From NCBI RefSeq assembly GCF_900086655.1, contig NZ_LT575476.1, positions 5,294,431 to 5,358,430 on the forward strand: DNA of 64,000 nucleotides, given 5' to 3'. This stretch comes from Paenibacillus tuaregi. Its GTDB lineage: Bacteria > Bacillota > Bacilli > Paenibacillales > Paenibacillaceae. Positions 58,120 to 64,000 of this stretch are shown piece after piece; positions within the stretch are counted from its first letter, which is position 1; each line of letters starts with the position of its first letter. A model generated the notes under the pieces. It searched no databases and had not been told where the DNA came from. It saw nothing but the letters and a program-made list of their open reading frames with translations. The translations under genes were made by a program, and so were the position numbers.

Positions 58120-59853
58120 TTAATTTGTGATCTTCACATTGCCAAACACGGCCTTATTCCCCGCTTCATCTCCCGGATTGCTGAGCGCCATGCCGATATA
58201 CACCTGGCGGCTCATAGGGATCTGAACGGTTCCAACCGTCTTCCAGCGCTTCCCGTCAGACGAGACCGCGCCTGTGATGGCATTTCCCTTTCGGCTCAAC
58301 TTAAGCCAGCTTGGAGCAGAGGCATCCGCTGTCTGGTCGACCGTACTGCCCGTGGTCTCTTTACGATACTGGAAGGCCGCCCCATTCTCAGGGGTAATCA
58401 TCATGTCCGCATGTTTCGCATCATGCCCCAACGACTCCCGGATCATAAGACCAGCCTTGGCCCAACCGTTCATGCGTTCTGTTGAACGCAGCTGAACCAA
58501 GATCTCCGAATCCCCTTTCACAGGCTGATATACAAAGTTCAGCTGATCCGCTCTTCCCCAAATATCCGTGGATGTACTGCTCATGGTAAATTGCTTATTG
58601 GAGGAATTATATACAACATTCCCGGGCTTGGAGCCGATATTTCTTGCCTTCCAGCCTGTAGGCAGCTGAGCAGGATAGTCATGTTCACCCGGCAGTGTCC
58701 AGTCCGGTGTCGGCCATGTTGTGCGTTCATCGATCTTGGCCAGCTGGGCTTCAGGCCAGGCCCCATAGGAGAAGAACGACAAGCGTTTCACGCCAGGATA
58801 ATTCTCGCGAATTCCCTTGTAAATTTCCTGGTATTCATCATCAGTCCAGTCATTATCCAGCGTTGCTACAATTTCCACTGGACTGCCACTGATCCGGTCG
58901 CTCGTATCCTTCAGGATACCGTAGGACTTGCTGTACACCCAGTCACTGTTGAATTCCCAGTCATCAAAGTACGCCATAGGGGCGACAAAGTCGATAGAAT
59001 TTTTAAATTTGGCCACATTCTGCCCCACCTCTGTAAATTCCGGCGGCAAAATATAGACACCAAGCTGCACATCCGGGTTTGAGGATTGGGAAATATCCTG
59101 ACGGATATCGCCTACATACTTTCCGATCTGATCTGTTCTCCATTCATTCCACTGCTTCCGCTGAGTGGAATCCACATCGAAATTAATACTGAGCGGTGAG
59201 TATCCGAATTGCGCCTTATATTTGGCCACGGTATAATCGCTTACATCCATGTTGTAATTATCGAAACGGATCCAGTCCAGCACAACGCCGTCAACCGCAT
59301 AATTCTCGACTACTTCCTGAATGATGGAGCGTTCATACTGCTGCACTTCATGATGAATTGGATTGACGAAGTATTCGTTGCCGTTAGAACCCTTAAACGG
59401 GGTCTGAACCCCGCCCACCAGCGCCTGCATCTGCCATTCCTTGTGCTTCCGGAAGGCCTCCTGATCATGGAATTGCGGAATCCAGGCATGCACTTTAATT
59501 CCTGCGGCATGGGCTGCTGTAATGACCTCCTGAAGAGCATCGAAATTCTCGTAACCTTGTGCAATCGGAGCGATATCGCTCTGATAGAACACCCGTCCGG
59601 ACGGGACCTCGTCATCTTCATCCTGCTTCACGTTCATACTGATGACATCAACGCCGTAGCGTTTGGACAGCGTAATAAAGTTCTGAACATCCGCCTTGTT
59701 CTTAAACTGGTTAACTGTTCGTACAATAACCTCTGTTTCAAAAGGGGGATTACTCCCCTCCTGAGCCATAGCGGGAAACGAGGAACCCAATAAAGAGACA
59801 ACCAACGCCAAGCTTAACACTGCAATAGACCTTGCCTTCCGTGCAAATATCAT
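58120..59853 (-). CDS. Secreted GH10-like (DigH/DUF187) protein with lectin-like C-terminus
   Basis: A 577-residue exported protein: signal peptide 1-30 (ending A-M-A), then a glycosyl-hydrolase-like 10 barrel ('VDVISMNVKQDEDDEVPSGRVFYQSD', 'AAHAAGIKVHAWIPQFHD', 'VENYAVDGVVLDWIRFDNY' with the acid D-W-I-R-F, 'IDFVAPMAYFDDWEF'), and from about 400 a jelly-roll domain like DUF1349/regulated-lectin folds ('AKAGLMIRESLGHDAKHADMMITPENGAAF'). Acts outside the cell, likely on cell-wall or other glycan. Encoded last in the sugar ABC operon. Confidence 0.82.
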   Translation of the reverse strand: MIFARKARSIAVLSLALVVSLLGSSFPAMAQEGSNPPFETEVIVRTVNQFKNKADVQNFITLSKRYGVDVISMNVKQDEDDEVPSGRVFYQSDIAPIAQGYENFDALQEVITAAHAAGIKVHAWIPQFHDQEAFRKHKEWQMQALVGGVQTPFKGSNGNEYFVNPIHHEVQQYERSIIQEVVENYAVDGVVLDWIRFDNYNMDVSDYTVAKYKAQFGYSPLSINFDVDSTQRKQWNEWRTDQIGKYVGDIRQDISQSSNPDVQLGVYILPPEFTEVGQNVAKFKNSIDFVAPMAYFDDWEFNSDWVYSKSYGILKDTSDRISGSPVEIVATLDNDWTDDEYQEIYKGIRENYPGVKRLSFFSYGAWPEAQLAKIDERTTWPTPDWTLPGEHDYPAQLPTGWKARNIGSKPGNVVYNSSNKQFTMSSTSTDIWGRADQLNFVYQPVKGDSEILVQLRSTERMNGWAKAGLMIRESLGHDAKHADMMITPENGAAFQYRKETTGSTVDQTADASAPSWLKLSRKGNAITGAVSSDGKRWKTVGTVQIPMSRQVYIGMALSNPGDEAGNKAVFGNVKITN

Positions 59854-59898
59854 ATTCTCGCCTCCATAAAATAGTTGAATTTATGTTATTAACAAGAA

Positions 59899-61512
59899 TT
59901 ACTTCGCCGCGTTAATTTTCCGAAGATTCTCCTGCCATCTTTGGGTTTTGAACTCAAGCAGCTTATCCAGCCCAGCATTTTGGGCGTTCTTCTTAGCCGT
60001 CTCCAGAGCCGACAGCACCTCTCCATCCGACTTCGCTTGCACCATCTGGGCGAAAGCAAGGGTATGAATATTCTGAATATTTTGGGCGATGATGCCGATC
60101 TCCGTATCGGGAACCGGGTCGGTATTCACAAATTGTGTAATGTCCAGAGCGGTTTTCCAGGTCACCGTGGACTGTGCCACCGTCTCCCACGATTTCTGGT
60201 TCGCGGAAAGCGAGGCCTCGAGACTCATTTTCGCCTTATCGATAAAGGTCGTATTTCCCGCCCAGTTGAAATCTTCGAATTTCCGCATAGTTTCCGTACG
60301 CTCATTAGCAGGTGTCGTCTTGTATTTCTTATTCGGAATCGGAGCGCCATCGGCATTCTCTTCATCCCAATATAAACCTTTCGGACCGAAGAACAGAACC
60401 TTCTGTCCCTCCGGACCTGTGATCCAGTCATAATAAGCGAAGATGGCCTCCGGATCCTTGGCACTCGTCGTAATGACACTGACATTCCAGCCCAGCGTCT
60501 CAAAGCCGCTTACAAACACCTTGTTCTTGTCTAATCCAGCTTTATGGATCGGCCAAATAATCTCATATCCGCTGTCCGGTTTGCTTGCAGTCAGTGCCCG
60601 GTGTCCCTCGGCTCCGTACGTAGTGATGTTGGACTCGACCATGACCGCTACGCGCCCGGTGTTCACCTTCTCCTTGACCGCATCCTGGACTTGCTGCAGC
60701 GCATCCTGGGTAATCAGGCGTTCACGGAACAGCTTATTGATATACAGCATCATTTCCTTATAAGCGGGATCGTCATAGATGGGGAGCAGTTTGTTTCCTT
60801 CGGGATATCCCATGAGCGAAATGAATTTACTGGTGGAATTCTCCTTGAATCCACCATACATAATTTCAAGGCCTGCCCCTTTCTCCCCGACCTCAAGAGG
60901 CACCACATCCGGGTATTTGTCCCGCACCTGGAGCAGATATTGATACAGATCATCGAAGGTTTCCAGCTTCGGTCTGCCAAGCGCGTTATAAATCTCTTTA
61001 TTGACCATCCAACCCCCATTTCCGAACTGCCCTGAGGTGTACCAATTCGGGATTTGATAGATCTTCCCATCCTCAGAGCGAAGCAGGTTCAGGGTGGATT
61101 CCTTTACATATTTCTTGAAGTTCGGATATTTCTCGTAGTATTGATCCAGCGCCACGAGTTTCCCTGCCTGCACCAGCCGTTCCACCGTCGATCCCCGGTC
61201 GGTGAAGATCACATCGGGCAGATCATCGCTGACGATCATCGTATTCAGCTTCTCCGCGGCCGCCCCTCCAGATTGCACTGGTTTCACGGTCACCTTCCGG
61301 TTCTCCTGAATCCATTTCGTTGCCGCATTCTCCCCCCACGGCGCTGTTGTAAGCCAGTCGTAATTTCCAAAGAAGCTGAAGGTAGTACCGTCATCTGCCC
61401 CGGTATTCCCTTTGCCCTGACCTTCTTCCTGCTTCCCGCCTCCGCTGCAAGCCGTGACTAGAAGCAGCAGGCAGACCAGCAGAAGCGATACCCATTTGAA
61501 CCGCATACGCAT
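59899..61512 (-). CDS. LipO-type sugar-binding lipoprotein
   Basis: A 537-residue ABC substrate-binding protein. Lipobox L-V-T-A-C with Cys22, followed by a low-complexity G/Q/E spacer, then the bilobed fold typical of Paenibacillus LipO proteins ('DLPDVIFTDRGSTVERLVQAGKLVALDQYYEKYPNFKKYVKES', 'YQIPNWYTSGQFGNGGWMVNKEIYNALG'). Delivers an oligosaccharide to the two permeases encoded just upstream. ATG in a tight run of genes with 43-base gap. Confidence 0.9.
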   Translation of the reverse strand: MRMRFKWVSLLLVCLLLLVTACSGGGKQEEGQGKGNTGADDGTTFSFFGNYDWLTTAPWGENAATKWIQENRKVTVKPVQSGGAAAEKLNTMIVSDDLPDVIFTDRGSTVERLVQAGKLVALDQYYEKYPNFKKYVKESTLNLLRSEDGKIYQIPNWYTSGQFGNGGWMVNKEIYNALGRPKLETFDDLYQYLLQVRDKYPDVVPLEVGEKGAGLEIMYGGFKENSTSKFISLMGYPEGNKLLPIYDDPAYKEMMLYINKLFRERLITQDALQQVQDAVKEKVNTGRVAVMVESNITTYGAEGHRALTASKPDSGYEIIWPIHKAGLDKNKVFVSGFETLGWNVSVITTSAKDPEAIFAYYDWITGPEGQKVLFFGPKGLYWDEENADGAPIPNKKYKTTPANERTETMRKFEDFNWAGNTTFIDKAKMSLEASLSANQKSWETVAQSTVTWKTALDITQFVNTDPVPDTEIGIIAQNIQNIHTLAFAQMVQAKSDGEVLSALETAKKNAQNAGLDKLLEFKTQRWQENLRKINAAK

Positions 61513-61555
61513 TCTTTCCCCTTCTTTCTACACGATATGGAGATTGCTAGTGACT

Positions 61556-62446
61556 CTATTCTTTCAATGAACCGATCAATACCCCCTTAACAAAATACTT
61601 TTGCAGGAAAGGGTACGTCAGAATAATCGGAATGGTAGCGATCATCATCGTAGCCATGGTCAATGACTTCGTTGTAACCGTCCGATTCCGGTTCATATGA
61701 TCCAGTGCGATAGCATTCGATGAGCCGAGTTCAGTCATAATGTTGGAGTTCATAATTTGCCGCAGCAGCGTCTGTATCGGAAGCAGGTGGTCCTTCGTAA
61801 TATAGATCGCTCCCGTGAACCAGTCGTTCCAGTAACCCACGGCTGTAAATAAAGCAATCGTAGCAAGCACTGGGCCTGAGACGGGAATGACGATCCGAAA
61901 GAAAATGCCGTAGTTGCTGCAGCCGTCAATCTTGGCCGATTCCTCCAGCCCGTCAGGCAGAGCGGAGAAGAACGTGCGGATGACAATCATGTTGTAGACG
62001 CTAATAATGCTAGGAATAATCAGAACCCAGAAGGTGTCCAGCATACCCAGCGAGCGGATCAGCAAATAAGTGGGAATCAGTCCTCCGCTAAAGAACATCG
62101 TGATCATGAAGAACACCATATACTGCTTGCGAAACAGCAATGTCTTCTTGGACATTCCGTAGGCTAACAGTGCCGTGAAGAAGACAGATAATACCGTACC
62201 GATCACAGTTCTAAGAACGGTGATCAAGAAAGAGTTCAACAAGCGGTGATCCTGAAACACAATGTAATAGTTCTCTAATGTGTACACTCTAGGCCACAGG
62301 GTTACACCGCCGAGCGCCGTATCACTCCCTTGATTGAAGGAAATAACAAGCGCGTTCCAAAACGGGTAGAGCATGATTACCGCCATCAGTGTCAAGAGGA
62401 GATAGATCGTCCGCTGCATCATTTTATCGCCCAGGCTTAGTCTCAT
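61556..62446 (-). CDS. Sugar ABC permease, LplC type
   Basis: A 296-residue six-helix permease; the EAA loop is 'DGLEESAKIDGCSNYGIFFRIVIPVSGPVLATIALF', the C-terminus 'YFVKGVLIGSLKE' is the usual LplC ending. It pairs with the LplB-like permease. No ATPase is encoded here; such Paenibacillus systems normally use a shared MsmX-type ATPase (known for the family, inferred here). Confidence 0.92.
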   Translation of the reverse strand: MRLSLGDKMMQRTIYLLLTLMAVIMLYPFWNALVISFNQGSDTALGGVTLWPRVYTLENYYIVFQDHRLLNSFLITVLRTVIGTVLSVFFTALLAYGMSKKTLLFRKQYMVFFMITMFFSGGLIPTYLLIRSLGMLDTFWVLIIPSIISVYNMIVIRTFFSALPDGLEESAKIDGCSNYGIFFRIVIPVSGPVLATIALFTAVGYWNDWFTGAIYITKDHLLPIQTLLRQIMNSNIMTELGSSNAIALDHMNRNRTVTTKSLTMATMMIATIPIILTYPFLQKYFVKGVLIGSLKE

Positions 62447-62473
62447 TGTTCACCCCTCCTATAAGTTGTAGGT

Positions 62474-63400
62474 CTACCAGAGACTTACATCAGCCCGGCG
62501 GGCGATTTTGTTGGCGGTCACCAGCAGAATTACACTGATTACCGCTTTGAACAGCCCTACCGCTGTCGCATAAGAGAATCTGGCATTCAATATCCCAACA
62601 CGATACACATAGGTGTCGATAACATCGGAGTAAGGCTGCAGAATTGGATTGGTTGCCAGCAGCAAAATGTCTTCAAAACCCGCACTGAGCAGATTGCCGA
62701 TAGCAAGAATCATAAAGATAATAATTACAGGGGAAATACTAGGGAGTGTAATGGTGTAAATTTGCTTAAACCGGCTTGCGCCGTCTATAGAAGCGGCCTC
62801 ATACATAGAAGGATCAACGCCCGCGATCGCAGCCAGATAGACAATGCTGCCAAACCCGATCTCCTTCCACACATTCACGCTCACAAGAATCGACCAGAAG
62901 TATTCCGGTATCGCCAGAAAGTTGATCGGCTCATGGGTCAGGTTCAGCTGCTCCAGCAAGTAGTTCACTGTTCCGTTATCCACCGACAGCAGTGAGAATA
63001 CAAGGCCGGATACAATGACCCAGGACAGGAAATACGGCAGATAGCTGACTGTCTGGATAAATCGTTTAAAGGCCATATTCCCGATTTCATTAAGCATCAG
63101 CGCAAGCAGAATCGGGGCAGGAAAGGTAATGATCAGTTTCAGCAGACTAATCACAAGGGTATTTCTCATTACAGTCCAGAACTCAGGCGCCTCAAAGAAC
63201 ATTTTGAAATTCATCCATCCAACCCAAGCACTTCCCAACACGCCTTTAAAAATGTTGTACTGCTGAAACGCCATAACCACGCCATACATCGGAATGTAAC
63301 TGAATATTGCGACAAAAATAATTCCCGGCCAGACCATGGACTGTAAATCCAACTGATTCGTAAATTTCTTCCATACACTTGGTTTGACGGCCGCCTTCAT
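62474..63400 (-). CDS. Sugar ABC permease, LplB type
   Basis: A 308-residue six-helix permease with N-terminus 'SMVWPGIIFVAIFSYIPMYGVVMAFQQYNIFKG' and EAA loop 'DPSMYEAASIDGASRFKQIYTITLPSISPVIIIFMIL'. 'RADVSLW' at the end is the family hallmark. Gap of 27 bases to LplC and 24 to the GH4 gene. Confidence 0.93.
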   Translation of the reverse strand: MKAAVKPSVWKKFTNQLDLQSMVWPGIIFVAIFSYIPMYGVVMAFQQYNIFKGVLGSAWVGWMNFKMFFEAPEFWTVMRNTLVISLLKLIITFPAPILLALMLNEIGNMAFKRFIQTVSYLPYFLSWVIVSGLVFSLLSVDNGTVNYLLEQLNLTHEPINFLAIPEYFWSILVSVNVWKEIGFGSIVYLAAIAGVDPSMYEAASIDGASRFKQIYTITLPSISPVIIIFMILAIGNLLSAGFEDILLLATNPILQPYSDVIDTYVYRVGILNARFSYATAVGLFKAVISVILLVTANKIARRADVSLW

Positions 63401-63424
63401 CCACGTTTCCTCCTCTGACGCCTT

Positions 63425-64000
63425 CTAGTGAAACATAGGCAGATACGGTTTGTTTTTCTCCAGCATTTCATCCAGCAGCTGTTCAGCTACAGTGACCGAA
63501 GGCACCAGCGGGTGATGAACCAATGCCTGCAGAGCAATGTCCCGGTCCCCGTGTACGGCTGCCTCGATGGTCAGGCTCTCGTATACCTTGACCGCCGCTA
63601 GCAGACCTTTAATGGACTCTGGAATTTTCCGCAGCGGAATTGGCAGCGGGCCCTGCTTGGTCACTATGCAGTTCACCTCAATGGAAGCATCGTCCGGCAG
63701 GAAGCCAATAATTCCGTTGTTGCGTACATTCAGTGTCTGGATATCGCGGGAATCATTATGAAGGGATCTCATCAGCAGTACCGCTGCCTCCGAGTAATAC
63801 GCCCCGCCGCGCTGCTCCAGCTGCTTCGGTTTCTCCTTCAGCTCCACGTCCCGGTACAGCTTGAACAGCTCTTCCTCCACCTGCTTCACCACTTCCGCAC
63901 GCGAGCCGGTCGTTGTCGCCGCTTCCTTCTGTTCCTCCAACATAGCGTCTGTCATATAGTAATAGCTCAGGTAATAGGAGGGGATCGATTTCAATCCATT
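63425..64000 (-). CDS. GH4 family glycosidase, 3' part (cut by window edge)
   Basis: The C-terminal ~190 residues of a family 4 glycoside hydrolase (NAD+ and Mn2+ dependent; 6-phospho-beta-glucosidase/alpha-galacturonidase types). 'SIPSYYLSYYY' and 'GGAYYSEAAVLLMRSLHNDSRDIQTLNVRNNGIIGFLPDDASIEVNCIVTKQGPLPIP' are GH4 C-terminal signatures. The frame is open to base 64000, so the N-terminal Rossmann part lies outside. Presumably hydrolyses the sugar imported by the permeases encoded downstream. Confidence 0.88.
   Translation of the reverse strand, partial: NGLKSIPSYYLSYYYMTDAMLEEQKEAATTTGSRAEVVKQVEEELFKLYRDVELKEKPKQLEQRGGAYYSEAAVLLMRSLHNDSRDIQTLNVRNNGIIGFLPDDASIEVNCIVTKQGPLPIPLRKIPESIKGLLAAVKVYESLTIEAAVHGDRDIALQALVHHPLVPSVTVAEQLLDEMLEKNKPYLPMFH

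Noticed and set aside
1..64000. CRISPR arrays, rRNA and tRNA genes, prophage structural genes
   Set aside because: No regularly spaced short repeats, no cloverleaf with CCA end and no capsid, portal or terminase frame was seen on either strand; a computed scan could still reveal a short tRNA I missed.

Overview
The window looks like chromosomal DNA from a Paenibacillus-type Firmicute. The evidence is family content only: LplB/LplC/LipO-type sugar ABC transporters next to a GH4 glycosidase, two CotS-type spore-coat kinases, an Lsa-class ABC-F protein, a Bce-type detoxification module, a leucine T-box and strong GGAGG ribosome binding sites. Almost every gene has clear homologues. No rRNA, tRNA or CRISPR array was seen. 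The first 15 bases are a G run at the sequence edge and look like an artefact.

Layout: (1) 0.3-3.1 kb, M23 peptidase, AraC/VOC pair, EVE protein. (2) 3.4-7.9 kb, a fructoselysine (frl) locus with the same gene types as the E. coli frl operon: frlA permease, frlB deglycase, frlD kinase, frlR repressor. The epimerase gene frlC survives only as a decayed fragment at the promoter-proximal end. (3) 8-17.3 kb, LytTR/DUF3021 pair, two membrane-anchored alpha/beta hydrolases, two CotS kinases, an Lsa-type ABC-F gene with an attenuator leader, a GNAT, and a small TTG-start gene. (4) 17.4-21.5 kb, lipoprotein, SUKH protein with an L7/L12-like tail, SulP transporter with its ArsR regulator. (5) 21.8-26 kb, a five-gene NAD/ADP-ribose operon: pnuC, nadR, Nudix-winged helix regulator, NADAR, PARG-type macrodomain. 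(6) 26-30.3 kb, a TerD-like protein and an eroded mobile island with IS66 remnants. (7) 30.3-46.3 kb, many small regulator-plus-effector units (MerR, TetR, GntR/YtrA, ArsR, HxlR) controlling hydrolase, DoxX, SRPBCC, ABC, MATE, MFS, glycosyltransferase and oxidoreductase genes. (8) 46.4-48.5 kb, leuA under a leucine T-box. (9) 48.5-58 kb, methyltransferase, HAD phosphatase, BceRS-BceAB-like module, nucleotidyltransferase, and a Crp/Fnr regulator divergent from an MFS transporter. (10) 58.1-64 kb, a glycan-use operon with GH4, two permeases, a binding lipoprotein and a secreted GH10-like protein.

The best candidates for follow-up are the NAD/ADP-ribose operon with an operator over its promoter, the ABC-F leader with competing hairpins and a start-stop upstream ORF, the frl locus with its frlC relic and three matching operator candidates, and a family of about 200-bp hairpin (MITE-like) repeats in four states of decay. 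One repeat falsely extends the SUKH reading frame and one lies in the leader of the LytTR gene.
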